From NCBI GenBank assembly GCA_039583875.1, contig CM077160.1:116733895-116797894 (forward strand): DNA of 64,000 nucleotides, in the 5' to 3' direction. Every line of letters starts with the position of its first letter. The first letter of the stretch is position 1. The translations under genes were made by a program, and so were the position numbers. Source of the stretch: Platanthera guangdongensis. Taxonomy: Eukaryota > Streptophyta > Magnoliopsida > Asparagales > Orchidaceae. The notes beneath the pieces are model-generated. The model was not told where the DNA came from and did not search any database. It was given only the letters and a program-made list of their open reading frames with translations. Below, one piece after another: positions 1 through 10,547 of the stretch.

Positions 1-1854
1 TCTTCTTGAGAGTATCCCTGAGCAACTAGCCTTGCCTTGTTTCTTATAATTACTCCTTGATCATCCAGTTTGTTTCTGAATACCCATTTTGTTCCAACAA
101 TGGAATGATCCTTAGGCTTTGGCACTAGTTCCCATACTTTGTTCCTCTCAAATTGATGCAACTCCTCTTGCATTGCAATGATCCAGTGTGGATCTTGCTC
201 TGCATCTTGAATGGACTGAGGTTCAATTTGAGATAGGAAGCAGGTGTGCAACAGGTTTTGGTTGACCTGATTTCTGGTTTGCACACCAGCTGAGATTTCT
301 CCAATTATTTGGGAAATTGGATGGTCTCTTGATGTTACTAAATCAACAGGGGGTGTTGATTGTTCACCAACCTGTGTTGTTGTTTCCTCTTGTGGTACAA
401 CAACTGGCTCTTCAAGTTGTGCTTCAATGTGTTGAGCATTCCCTTCATCTTCACTGCTTTCATCCTCTTGAGTAACCTGTAACTTGTTCATATCTTCAAC
501 TAGAGAATGTTCCTGCACAGGTTCTATGGTAGAAGAATTCTTCTCCTTGAAAGACATGTTAGATTCATCAAATGAAATGTGAACAGATTCCTCAATTTTC
601 AAAGATGATTTATTATAGACCCTATAGGCCTTGCTGATCATGGAGTATCCCAGAAACACTCCTTCATCAGCTTTGGCTTGAAATTTTGCTAAATATTTCT
701 TGTCATTATTGTGAATGTAGCAAATACAACCAAAGACTCTAAAATAGTCAACTTTAGGTTTCTTCCCTTTGAGTAATTCATAGGGAGTCTTGTCCTTTAG
801 TTTATGTATCAGACTTCTGTTCAGCACATAGTTGGAGGTGTTCACTGCCTCTGCCCAAAAGGATAGAGGTAGATGAGCATCTGACAACAATGTAGTGGCA
901 GATTCAATAAGGGTTCTATTTTTCCTTTCAGCTACCCCATTTTGTTGAGGAGTTCTAGGAGCTGAGAAAGTATGCCTGATCCCTTCACTCTGACAGAACT
1001 CTTGCATAAGAAGAGAATCAAACTCTGTCCCATGATCACTTCTGATCAGGGCAATGTGAGTATTGAACTCAATCTGTATACATTTGAGAAACTCTGTCAG
1101 ACACTTAAAGTTATCAGACTTCTTCCTTAGAAAGAACACCCAAGTGAATCTAGAGAAGTCATCTACAACTACTAAAGTGTAGGATTTCCCTCCTAGGCTT
1201 TGTACTGTGATGGGTCCAAAGAGATCCATGTGTAACAGATACAATATCCTAGGTGAATCACTCTTATTAAGTGACTTAAAACTGTTTTTAGTTTGCTTGC
1301 CTAATTGACAAGCCCTGCAGAGTCCTTCCTTCTTGTAGGGGCCAGAAGGTAGTCCTCTAACAAGGTTGTCTTTGGATAGCCTAGCAATAGTTCTAAGGTT
1401 TAGGTGTCCTAATCTCTTATGCCATAAAATATTGGGTCTACAGATAGAATTAAACAAGCAGATATCTACATCAGTTGAAAGAAAATCTACTAGATAGATG
1501 TTACCTTTCCTTTTACCTGTCAACACAGTTGTGTTGTCCTCTGACTTGATTTTGCATAAGGCTTTGCTGAAGGTCACCTGGTAGCCTTCATCACATAGCT
1601 GACTGATGCTGATTAGGTTGTGCTTCAGTCCTTCCACATAAGCTACCTTCTTGAAAGTTACTGAACCAATCTGGACTGCACCATATCCTTTAGTTTGTCC
1701 AAAGTTTGAATCACCAAAGATAACTTTGGGTCCAAGCTTGGCTCTGAAGGATGTGAGGTTGTCCTTGTTCCCTGTCATGTGCTTAGAGCACCCACTATCC
1801 AAATACCATTGCTGGTTAGATGTTGGATAGGTCTTCACCTGCACATAAGACAAT
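1..1854 (-). CDS. pol: Copia-1L pol (protease, integrase, start of RT), partial at window edge
   Basis: Polyprotein for element replication. Reading leftwards it has the aspartic protease motif WYLDSGCSKHMTG (about 1765-1810), a GAG-pre-integrase region with WHKRLGHLNL, and the integrase core ending in [16 protein letters not shown]. The acidic linker follows, then the beginning of RT with [12 protein letters not shown] at position 1. I spot-translated stretches across the whole interval and saw no stop. Three lesions that break the 60-63 kb copy fall inside it or nearby: the CAA-to-TAA nonsense and the extra A before NRTLIE are absent here, and the RT lesions lie beyond the edge. The frame is +1 relative to the end of gag, so expression needs a frameshift or splicing. 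Confidence 0.85.
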
Positions 1855-3931
1855 TCATTTGTTTTTGACCCAGTTTACCTTGGGCCTAGGTTGATAACCT
1901 CTAAATTCTGAAATGAAAGACATCCCAGGTTGACTCTTATATCCTTCAGGATGATATCTCCTTGGAGGTATAATCCATTCAGTATAAGGGTTAAAGATTT
2001 GGGATGAAGGACCCTTAGGATTCAATTTTGATTTGCCTTTGAAAAATTTTCCAGAGCTCTGACCTCTGTTCGACGATCTAGGAGCTGCGTTCGACGATCT
2101 TGGGTCAGATCGTCGAGCTCCGTTCGACGGTCGACTATGGCTGAGGTCAGGTATTTTGAGATCGTCGACCTGCGTTCGACGACTTTGGCTGAGATCGTCG
2201 ATCTGCGTTCGACGATTTTTCCTGAGATCGTCGAGCTGCGTTCGGCGATCGTCGATCTTCATTCGGCGATCGTCGATCTACGTTCGACGATTTCTGCTGG
2301 GACTTAGTTTTCTGAGGCAGATCAGAATTTTTCCTAGCAACCTCTACAACTCCCTTTCCTTTGTCAGAAATGAATTTGATGGGAGTTGTTAGGACTATAG
2401 GTTGGCTGGATGAAGCACCCAAGCCCAGTGTACTGTTAAATCTAGAGTTCACTGTGCTTGTGATGTCCATCAGCTTGATGCTTCTCCCATTAAGGGATTC
2501 TTCAAGCTTCTTGGCCTCAGAGAGCTCACTTTTCAGTGAAGCTATCTGTTCCCTACAGCACTCCAACTCCTGAGAGAGTTTGAGGTTTTCTGACTTTAAA
2601 GTATTGTGTTCAGATAATTGATTTCTGAGAGAGATAATCTCTTTCTCAGACTTTAGCAGGTCTAAACACAGTGCTTTAAATTCAGATTTAAAATCTTCTG
2701 AACTAAAATCAAAAGAACCAATTACCTGATCTTCTTCAGGTTGAGTCTCTGAGTCTGACTCTGACTCCTCTTCCTCTGAATTGTGCTGTGAGGCATTGAT
2801 TGCCATCATGCAGAACTCCTTTTCTTCTGCATCATCCTCATCATCACTGGAGCTGGATGAGGCTTCTGACTCTTCTTCTGTCTCACTCCAGGATTCAGCA
2901 ACAAACCCTTTTCTTGTATGCTTGTTTTTGCTTGAAGAAGGTTTGTCATTGCCATTCCTTTTGGAGTCTTTCTCCTTTCTTCTTTCTTTCCTGTCCCTTC
3001 TGTCCTTGTTCTTGTTCTCTGGACAGTCAGGAACTATGTGCCCTGGTTTCCTGCAACCAAAGCAAATAATGTCTTTATTATTACTAATGGACTTGTCATA
3101 CCTTGGCTTATCCTGCTCCTTGTATGATCTTCTTCTGAAGTCCTTTCTGGCCATTTTGTAAAATCTTTTGGCCAGCAGACTGAGTAGTTCATCATTGCCT
3201 GTAGCTTTATCTTCAGGCAGATCTTCAGTTGCCTTGAATGCTATGGTCTTCTCTTTTCTTGTGGCTGGTGAGGCAGCCTTCTGTTCTTCCTCTCTATTTT
3301 TGATGAGTAGCTCATAAGATTTGAGCTTACCCAATAGAGCTTCAGTGGTGATCTCATTTAGACTTCTGGCATCCTTAATTGGCCAGATTCTTGAATCCCA
3401 AGTGCTGGGGAAGCACATTAGGATCTTGTCATTAAGTTCTGTTAGAGAGATCTCTTTGTCCAATGTCCTGAGTTCACTGACAATTAGACTTAGTCTGTTG
3501 TACATATCTCCCACTGACTCAGTCTCTCCCTTCTTGAAATTCTCATATTGAGAGATGAGATGGGATCTTCTGTCCTTTCTCTCATCAGCTGAGCCTGAGA
3601 CTATTTCTGAGAGTTTGTCCCAAATTTCCTTAGCTGAATTACATTCAGCTACCTTTTGAAATATGTCATCTGACATTGTCTGGGCTAGGATGTTCATAGC
3701 CTTAGCATCAGCTACCTTCCATCTCTTGATGTCAGCATCTGTTCCTGATGGAGGTGGAACAACACTTGTACTTGTGTTCTCTGGGGGTCTTGGACATACT
3801 GTCAAAACAGAATTAAAGATATCTTCGTCAATAGAATTCATGTAAAGTCTAATCCTTGCCTTCCAAAGTGCAAACTTGGATAGATTGCACACTGGAGGTC
3901 TGGTGCTAGCATAATCTTTGTTTTGGGCCAT
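1855..3931 (-). pseudogene. gag: Copia-1L gag with a 1-nt insertion near the 3' end
   Basis: Capsid/nucleocapsid protein. The start is the ATG at 3931 (protein begins MAQNKDYAS); a few upstream codons are open but lack ATG. Features in order: N-terminal UBN2/DUF4219-type capsid region (WKARIRLYM, EIWDKLSEI), a zinc knuckle CFGCRKPGHIVPDC at residues ~290-303, a Lys/Arg-rich stretch, a Ser/Glu acid block, a predicted coiled coil (ISLRNQLSEHN onward), and a low-complexity SSNxDRRS tail encoded by the TCGACGAT array. Compared with the right-hand copy, a run of A (T-run 2154-2157 on the plus strand) has one extra base and ends the frame early at ~2147. The remaining tail continues in another frame to TGA at 1855-1857. 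About 690 codons in total. Confidence 0.85.
2069..2300. repeat. TCGACGAT/ATCGTCGA array inside gag coding DNA
   Basis: About ten copies of TCGTCGA or TCGACGA half-sites lie here in alternating orientation, spaced so that ATCGTCGA, about seven bases, then TCGACGAT form dyads. On the gag strand the array encodes repeats of the type KSSNADRRSQ. The same motif fills the LTR at 5125-5455 and the post-pol region of the sister copy. The same position in the right-hand copy is 59928-60150. Confidence 0.85.
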
Positions 3932-4050
3932 GATTTGTGAAAACAAAAACTAATAATAAAATACCAAAGACAAACAGATCTAGTTTGGGATCTTTGGGTT
4001 CAGGTGTTAGCCTGTACAACCAATCAGGTATGGTATGTTTAACCAACCTC

Positions 4051-4062
4051 CCTCTGATACCA
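4051..4062 (-). other. Primer binding site of Copia-1L
   Basis: On the minus strand the bases read TGGTATCAGAGG, two bases inside the LTR end. This is the plant initiator-methionine tRNA type PBS. It fixes the orientation and the 5' LTR. Confidence 0.85.
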
Positions 4063-4880
4063 ATTGAAAGTGCAACTAGATCTGATATACTCTAGAGGGG
4101 GGTGAATAGAGTATATGGTGCTTTAAAAACTTTTACAACTATTGTTGTAATAAGTGTGAGCAGGGAAGCAATAATAAATCTAATCACAGCACTAAGTTAA
4201 ACAAAAACTAAGCACAGAAAAATCAAGGCCAGAAACAAACATAAACACAAGCAAAACCAAAAGACTCAAGGAAATATAGTGGTTCCCTAAACTTGGGTAC
4301 ATCCACTCTTCTACCACCCTAGGTAGGAATCCACTGCAGGATGAGTTGATCAGGTATCCTGGGCACCGATGAGCTTTTGATAAGGTGCTCAAAAACCAAA
4401 GCAGATTTTTTGATCTGGTTTCTTGCCACCAATGAGCTTTTGACAAGGTGCTCAAAAACCAAGCTCAAACTTTTGAAGGGAGTTTGAGAAACCCTTTACA
4501 GAGAGGGGGTGAGAGAGTGATGGCAGTCTTCTCTTTCTCAAACAACTGAGAAGACTAAGTGGATTGTTGATGTCAAAGCTCCCCCTGAATCCTTGAGATC
4601 TTCAGGAAGAAAAGCTTTGCTGAGGGTGATAGTCCTTCAAAGGTTGAACTCCAGCAATAGATGATTTCAGCAATAGCTGAAATGTTGAATGTCTAGAGTC
4701 TGGAAATATGTTGGCCTTGAACACTTTGAAAACTAAAGAGATCTGAAGATTTTGAGAAAGCTTGATCTCCTTGATGAGTGTTCTTCAGAATTCTTTGTGA
4801 CAGAAGATTTTTGAATGTGTCTCTGTAATCTCTGTTCTGTGTGTCTCTCTCTTGTGTCTGATTCCTCAAAAAAATTCTGT

Positions 4881-4888
4881 CTTTTATT
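4881..4888 (-). promoter_or_regulatory. TATA-like box in Copia-1L LTR
   Basis: AATAAAAG on the minus strand, downstream of the motif array. The equivalent in the right copy is at 57291-57298. No other TATA-like word is as well placed. Confidence 0.5.
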
Positions 4889-5124
4889 CTCTGGTATAGA
4901 CTAGAATAACATTTTCTCTGAGAAGAATAGCCGTTGGCCTGCATTAATTGCATCCTTAATTGCACAATCTCTTCTGGAGGAAAGTCCACAGAATTATTCC
5001 TTGAAAAATCCCTTGAAACTTGGTCCAGAATTGAATGAAAACGGCTAGGAAATCTCTGAATTAATTGCAGAATAACTCCTAACTGATTTGAATTTGAATT
5101 TAGAAGCATCCTGGAAGTTATCTG

Positions 5125-5455
5125 AAATCGTCGAACTGAGCTCTGCTATCGTCGAGCTGAGCTCAGCGATCTGGAAATATTCACAGCACAATATCGTCGA
5201 TCTGAGCTCAAAGATCGTCGAACTGAGCTCAGAGATAAAGTCCAAAGCAGAGTCAAAAATCGTCGACCTGAGCTCACCGATCGTCGAATGGAGTTCGACG
5301 ATATAGTGAAGTTGAGCTCAGCGATCGTCGAATGGAGTTCGACGATCTGTCGAAGTTGAGCTAGACGATCGTCGAGTGGAGATCGACGATCGTCGAGGTT
5401 GAGCTAGACGATCGTCGATCGGAGTTCGACGAATCGTCGTGCTGAGCTCGACGAT
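5125..5455. repeat. ATCGTCGA/TCGACGAT palindrome array in Copia-1L U3
   Basis: More than a dozen TCGTCGA/TCGACGA half-sites in 330 bp, commonly paired as inverted repeats about seven bases apart, with spacers such as CTGAGC and ATGGAGT. It lies upstream of the TATA-like box in the sense of the element. Confidence 0.9.
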
Positions 5456-5625
5456 ATGACTTAGTCTCCAAATACAAAATCTTGGTCTTCAGGGCAGCTT
5501 CCAAACCTAGACTTCTAACCCTTAGACTCAATTCAAATTGACCTATTAAGCTATACAGGAGGTCAAGCAAAGATTCCTAGAGACATAGTGATCCTGACCC
5601 AAATTAGTAATAGGGTGTTCCAACA

Positions 5626-6476
5626 TAACCACTCATGAAAAGTGAGGGTTTCAAACCCCAATCCCGGGTATATCCCTTCAGGAACAACCCCCTGCCGTTG
5701 GATCTCAAAATAAGGAAACGAACGGCTTTGATTCGGGACTGAAATGCCCAATCTGGACCGAACACGGCCTGACACACGCCCGTGGCCAGGGCCGTGTGCC
5801 TCATTCGCCGTCAAAATCGAATCACCTGGAACAACACACGGGTATTGAACACGCCCGTGTTCGAGCTGACACGCCCGTGTTCCACCTGACACAGCCGTGT
5901 GGCCGGCCGTGTACCCCCATCATTTTTCCCCGAAATCAACCCGAGCACTGCACGGGTTCGAGGACACGCCCGTGTCCCTACCCGTGTCACCTTAACATGC
6001 CGGACCCCAGGCCGTGTACACGGTCTCGACACTCGACACTTCGTCGAGCGAAGATCGTCGACCTGATGACACGGCCTTGGACACGCCCGTGTCCTAGGCC
6101 GTGTGCCTTGTCTCGACACCATGTCGAGACCAAAGTGTCGACTTCGCGGGACGAGTGTCGACACGAGTTGACACGCCCTGTGACACGCCCGTGTCGCAGG
6201 CCGTGTGCCATGTCTCGACACTTCGTCGAAGCAGAGTGTCGACTTCGCGGCTAAGTGTCGACACGGGTCGACACACCCTGCGACACGCCCGTGTCACAGG
6301 CCGTGTGCCCAGTCTCGACACATTGTCGACACCAAAGTGTCGACTTCCCGGCTCAGTGTCGACACAGGCTTGACACGCCCTGGGACACGCCCGTGTCCCA
6401 GGCCGTATGCCTGCAGCTAGAACCCAAACTGGCCCAAAATGTCCCCCGTCGCTCCTTTGAGTTTCAGGGCGTTACA
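5626..6476 (-). repeat. GyB 3' LTR, 5' part
   Basis: Begins TGTAACGCCC on the minus strand at 6476, directly after a polypurine tract, as GyA LTRs do (TGTAACGCCCC at 49817). It is truncated where the Copia-1L LTR begins. It consists largely of the CpG motif array, plus ~150 bp of flank. Confidence 0.8.
5775..6410. repeat. ACACGCCCGTGT / GTCGAC motif array in GyB U3
   Basis: Repeated ACACGCCCGTGT cores followed by CCAGGCCGTGTG alternate with CTCGACAC...GTGTCGACTT units. One ~100-bp higher-order unit (the Cys-Arg-poor run CGACACTTCGTCGA to GGCCGTGTGCC) recurs about four times from 6000 to 6410. Motif classes match the GyA LTR arrays. Confidence 0.85.
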
Positions 6477-7716
6477 ACTCTCCCCTCTTAAAAGAATTTC
6501 GTCCACGAAATTAGATAAAGGAAAGACATGTACCAAACCAAAATTTGTACCTGAGCGGAACAACTCCGGATACTCGTCAAGCATAGTCTGCTCTCGTTCC
6601 CATGAGAGCTCCTCACGACCGCAATTGTCCCACCGGACCTTGACCATCCTGATCTCTTTATTGCGTAGCCGCTTGACCTCCGAGTCCTCAATCCGCACGG
6701 GCTTGACCTTTGTCGTTAGCCCACTATCCACTGGCACTTGATCAACCGCGATCACTTGCGTAGGCTCTTGCACCGCCTTCCGAAGCACCGAAATATGGAA
6801 TACATCAGGTAAACCACTAAGCTCCACTGAAAGCTTCAACCGATAGGTTGCTTATCCAACTCGCTCCAAAACCTCAAACGGTCCAAGGTACCTCGGGCTT
6901 AGATTTTTCAATCGCCGCACCCGCGAGATACCCTTGAACGGCTTGATCTTTAAGTATACATAATCGCCCACAGCGAACTCCACGTTCCTGTGCTTGGCAT
7001 TATAGTACTTTGCTTGCCGGTCCTGAGCGATAAGCAACCTCTCCCGAATGGTTCTCACCAAAGAAGTAGCATCCTCCACTTCCGATAGCTTATATAACTT
7101 TGACTCACCCGTTTCTAACCAAGACAACGGCGTGCGACATTTTCTACCATATACGGCCTCGAAGGGCGCCATTTGAATACTCGCTTGGTAGCTGTTGTTG
7201 TATGCGAACTCCACCAAATAAAGGTGGTCTTCCCATTGCTTTCCGAAGTCCAAGACACATTCGGAGCATGTCTTCCATGGTTCTATTGACCCTTTCGGTC
7301 TGCCCATCCATTTGCGGATGGAAGGCTGTGCTGAATTTCAACTTTGTTCCCAACATTTGTTGCACCAGCCTCCAATCATTGGATGTGAACCGCCCATCTC
7401 GGTCACTCACGATGCTGCGTGGCACACCATGAAGCCGTACTATGTTATCCACATAAAGCTTTGCCAACTTCTCCACCGGATCATCCTTCCTATGCGGAAT
7501 AAAATGCGACACCTTCGTTAATCGATCAACAACACCCAAATGGCGTCGTTCCCCTTTTGCAACCTTGCAAACCGTGCACAAAGTCCATAGAGATGTCGTC
7601 GAATTTCCACTCCGGAATAGGCAAGGACTTAAGAAATCCTCCCGGCTTTTGGCACTCCGCCTTTACCAAGGCGCAGGTTTGGCACTTGGCTACGTATAGC
7701 GCCACACCTTCTCAAA
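6417..7716 (-). pseudogene. pol: GyB integrase and C-terminal module, frameshifted
   Basis: C-terminal part of a Gypsy polyprotein; it inserts the cDNA copy into the genome. Seen in order: end of the zinc domain ([12 protein letters not shown]) next to the gap, the core with [19 protein letters not shown] and DGQTERVNR (the D, D and E positions present), and [24 protein letters not shown] module (LSPRYLGPFEVLERVG) follows, then a chromodomain-like tail ending RWDNCGREELSWERE. Frames change near 7560 and near 7270 (1-nt losses), and TAA interrupts at 6852-6854, so the gene is dead. The final frame runs on into the LTR to 6417. Confidence 0.85.
6477..6492 (-). other. Polypurine tract of GyB
   Basis: TTTTAAGAGGGGAGAGT on the minus strand, immediately before the LTR start. 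GyA has TTAAGGGGGAGAGAG at the same place. Confidence 0.8.
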
Positions 7717-8216
7717 NNNNNNNNNNNNNNNNNNNNNNNNNNNNNNNNNNNNNNNNNNNNNNNNNNNNNNNNNNNNNNNNNNNNNNNNNNNNNNNNNNNN
7801 NNNNNNNNNNNNNNNNNNNNNNNNNNNNNNNNNNNNNNNNNNNNNNNNNNNNNNNNNNNNNNNNNNNNNNNNNNNNNNNNNNNNNNNNNNNNNNNNNNNN
7901 NNNNNNNNNNNNNNNNNNNNNNNNNNNNNNNNNNNNNNNNNNNNNNNNNNNNNNNNNNNNNNNNNNNNNNNNNNNNNNNNNNNNNNNNNNNNNNNNNNNN
8001 NNNNNNNNNNNNNNNNNNNNNNNNNNNNNNNNNNNNNNNNNNNNNNNNNNNNNNNNNNNNNNNNNNNNNNNNNNNNNNNNNNNNNNNNNNNNNNNNNNNN
8101 NNNNNNNNNNNNNNNNNNNNNNNNNNNNNNNNNNNNNNNNNNNNNNNNNNNNNNNNNNNNNNNNNNNNNNNNNNNNNNNNNNNNNNNNNNNNNNNNNNNN
8201 NNNNNNNNNNNNNNNN
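7717..8216. other. Assembly gap, 500 N
   Basis: Exactly 500 N, the usual placeholder for a gap of unknown length. Sequence orientation changes across it: minus-strand Gypsy pol on the left, plus-strand Gypsy LTR tail on the right. Confidence 1.
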
Positions 8217-8551
8217 TGTGAAGAGCTGTGTTGGATTCAGTGTGGCCGGCCTGCGTGCCGATGTACGAAACCATTGATGTGAAAGAGGAACTTGTAAGGC
8301 TATAAGGCCAGGGTGTGTGAGTTGTATACTTCCTGGTGTTTTATATAAATGTGGTATTTATATATGGGTGGACATTCTGGTTTGAGTTCATGTTAACAAG
8401 AAAAAATGCTGCGCTAGAATGGAATGAGTTAAGGACACGCAATAGATATTTGATTTCCCACACGTGATTCCTTCGCTTGTCTGTGCTATATGGCGTGGGG
8501 CCCCGGCCGGACCCCACCGTTATATGTCATGTGACAGGTGGGGGCATGACA
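8217..8551 (+). repeat. Tail of a Gypsy-type LTR
   Basis: Diverged match to the last ~320 bp of the GyA LTR. It shares the order CTGCGTGCCGATGTA, TTGTAAGGCTATAAGGCCA, GGGGCCCCGGCCGGACCC and a final CATGACA. The other end is lost in the gap. No PBS follows at 8552, so this is a 3' or solo LTR rather than a 5' LTR. Confidence 0.6.
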
Positions 8552-8559
8552 CGGGGGCA

Positions 8560-9385
8560 CCAGGCTTTCACTTCACGACACCGCTTGAAGGGGGAGGGCC
8601 CGACTCTTTTCGGCAGGCTTGCGCAGCGGCTTTCGCAAGAGCCAGCGGGTCCTTAGGAGGTTGACTCCCTCGGCGCGAAGCCTCGTCGGAAGGCTTGCGT
8701 AGGGGGATCTCGCGCTCTCCTGCGAAAACAATACCAAAAGTTCCACCTTGGAAAAGGCAAGAAAAGACAGATAATGGCGAGACTCTACCTTCTCCCGGAA
8801 TACAGGGGAGAGAGAATCGACGTCTCGCCGGAGGTAGAGGACGTTGAAGTCCTTGGTTCATAAGAAACTCAAGGAGGGCGCTCTCGCGCGAGCCCAAGGA
8901 GGGAGGCTTGTAGGCGACATCCTCGTATTGGATGGGGGCAAGGGGTACGTTCCGAGAGTCGCCAGAAACGTAGATGAACCTCTTCGCCCCAGTTATGGTG
9001 CTTGTTGGCGAGACCGATTGTCTTGAGCAGTTGCCGGAGAGAGAAACACCACACCTCCTTTCGCGCGGAAAGTAAACAGCTTGCGGAAGATCGACAAGCT
9101 AAACTCGATCCTCTCGGACCGCATAATAACATATGAAGGCCACGAGAATCGCCACTGAATTTGGGTTCCAGCTGAGCGGGAACCACCCCGTAATATCGGA
9201 GGGCCTGTCGCATCTCAGGCCACAGCGGGGGCGGAAGCCCACCTCGAAGTGCTCGATGGGGATGGCGAGCTCCCCCTCCCCTGCGGAGTTTACACCTTGT
9301 CGTGATTGCCCGGGTTCCGCGCAGTGAAGCTGGCGGGAACGTGTGTGTTGACTTGATCAGGTTGAACTCATCAACGGTGAGAGTG
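8560..9385 (-). pseudogene. Remnant of a plant 'putative gypsy-type transposon' (PF04195-like) protein
   Basis: No single open frame, but on the minus strand the three frames in turn give protein blocks in a sensible order. They are LTVDEFNLIKSTHTF (~9376), EGELAIPIEHFEVGFR (~9250), ALRYYGVVPAQLEP (~9200), NSVAILVAFICYY, GLANKHHNWGE, and QYEDVAYKPPSLGSRESAL (~8900). These blocks match my memory of the conserved N-terminal domain of plant transposon-borne proteins annotated as putative gypsy-type transposon. At least three frameshifts are needed to connect them. A TATAAATA box lies ~240 bp upstream. The function of this family is not known. The 3' part is lost at the LTR tail. Domain naming is from recall, not from a search. 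Confidence 0.55.
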
Positions 9386-9621
9386 TAGGAAGGAAAAAGA
9401 TGTTTCTAGAAGCTTCCGCGCGCGTTTATGAACGTCCCTCGCCTCCGCCCAGCATCGCGATAAAGTTTGAAGGCGAGAACTATGAGAAGACGGCGAGAGC
9501 GAGAGAGGTATGAGAACGGAAGCGGAAGGCCGGGACAGGCGGGAGCTTTGGAGAGACCGCGAGAGCAACCGGAGAGGAGAGACACTGGAATCGGAGAAAT
9601 GAATGTGGTAGGTGAGCCTCC

Positions 9622-9629
9622 TATTTATA
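9622..9629 (-). promoter_or_regulatory. TATAAATA box, minus strand
   Basis: Perfect TATAAATA in the context TTTTCTATAAATAGGAGG. It lies upstream of the PF04195-like remnant and is a plausible promoter of that gene. Confidence 0.5.
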
Positions 9630-10445
9630 GAAAACGTGGTAATGATGGCTGTTTTCAGAAAGGCTGCGGGGGTACAGCCGGCGCGTCCTAGGTCAGCGGC
9701 GCTTCGTTTTCCCGCCCGAGTTGACAGTGTGACCGATTGACTAAGTGACTAGCGCAAATGTGACGAGATGACATGCGAGGGCAGGGCAGGGAGGCGGGAA
9801 GCGAGGTGGCTCTCGCACCTAAGGACCCGGGAAGATAAATCATACGCATACAATAATAGAAAGTATTAAAAAACCGAGTTATTGCTCTCACGCGGAGCGA
9901 GAACGGGATAAAAATAATAATAAGCGATAAGTGCAGAATCATTAGTTACAACTCTAAGCAAGTAAATAAGGGTACATCAGAGAAGGGAAGGCCTGGGAAG
10001 AGGAGGGGAGGTCTCGCGCTTCAGTATGGCTCCCAGCGCCATTTCCCTTGCTCCCCCCCGCCATTTTCCTCGGTCCCGCAGCTTGGTCGGGGTGGCGCCT
10101 GCGGGTTGAAGTAGGACGACAGAAGCTGCATCCCAGGTCAACCCGGCGGGACAGATCCCGGATGCGCTCGAATACACCTCTCGGGTAAGGATCCAGCCGG
10201 TAGCTTAGCTACCCCCGGCCGGTCCATCTCGCCGATAAGGAAATCCCGCTCCAGGGTCTCTAGCCTCTTCTCCACGACAGGCGGAACTCTTTTGCCGCAA
10301 GGTCGCGGACCCGTCTCGCCGGATAAGCTTCGACAGAACGGCGGCGACCTTCTTCCCCGTTTTTCGCGCTCCCGGCACCAGTCAGGATCTCCTCCATCTC
10401 GTAGACGAAGGGAAGGGGAGAGCTCTCGCCATCTTCTCCCTCTCT

Positions 10446-10471
10446 TTCTTCTTCTTCTTCTTCTTCTTCTT
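10446..10471. repeat. (TTC)n microsatellite
   Basis: About eight uninterrupted TTC units, followed by further TTC-rich sequence. Confidence 0.9.
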
Positions 10472-10547
10472 ATTCTTCTATTCCTCTACCTCAGCGCCAA
10501 GCCGCGAGCCCATGTCCCTGTCAAAAGAGTCCCCATTTTAGCGGGAG

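Larger units (their letters stand above)
1..5625 (-). mobile_element. Copia-1L: Sirevirus-like Ty1/Copia element, 5' LTR to start of RT, runs off window
   Basis: Minus-strand Ty1/Copia element cut by the left window edge. From its 5' end it shows an LTR (4065-5625), a primer binding site, gag, protease, integrase and the start of reverse transcriptase. It is the same family as the plus-strand copy at 56595-64000 and nearly identical to it through gag and protease. Assignment to the Sirevirus type rests on the large gag with one zinc knuckle and a coiled-coil tail, and on the pol motifs. Its pol is better preserved than in the right-hand copy. The sequence next to the LTR at 5626 is a Gypsy LTR, so this copy probably inserted into GyB; the second LTR and the target duplication lie outside the window. 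Confidence 0.9.
4065..5625 (-). repeat. Copia-1L 5' LTR (1561 bp)
   Basis: On the minus strand it begins TGTTGGAACACC and ends TTGCACTTTCA. It matches the LTR at 56595-58124 along its length. U3 holds the TCGA-motif array; a TATA-like ATAAAAG lies downstream of the array; the C-rich block ACCCCCCTCTAGAG lies near the 3' end, shared with Copia-1R and Copia-4. Confidence 0.9.
5626..7716 (-). mobile_element. GyB: chromovirus-like Ty3/Gypsy fragment (integrase to LTR)
   Basis: Minus-strand Gypsy remnant: integrase core, C-terminal module, polypurine tract and the first ~850 bp of the 3' LTR. It is cut at 5625 by the Copia-1L LTR and at 7717 by the N gap. The integrase resembles GyA but the sequences differ enough to be a separate subfamily. 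Confidence 0.85.
9386..10547 (-). other. GC-rich stretch with degenerate coding fragments, no intact gene
   Basis: On the minus strand, ~10490-9980 reads like decayed protein-coding DNA in shifting frames: a Lys/Arg/Glu run from a TTC repeat, then VEKRLETLERDFLIGEMDRP and a block rich in Pro and Arg. It may be the C-terminal part of the same gene type as 8560-9385. 9630-9970 holds the upstream region of the TATA box at 9622. The words CTCTCGC and GCGAGAG recur throughout 8600-12000 and mark this as one compositional unit. Confidence 0.4.

Noticed and set aside
5796..6491. Overlapping Cys/Arg/Thr-rich frames on both strands
   Set aside because: They are translations of the ACACGCCCGTGT and TCGAC array; all frames stay open because the repeats lack stops.
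7557..8282. Frames spanning the N gap
   Set aside because: They exist only because N codons are not stops.
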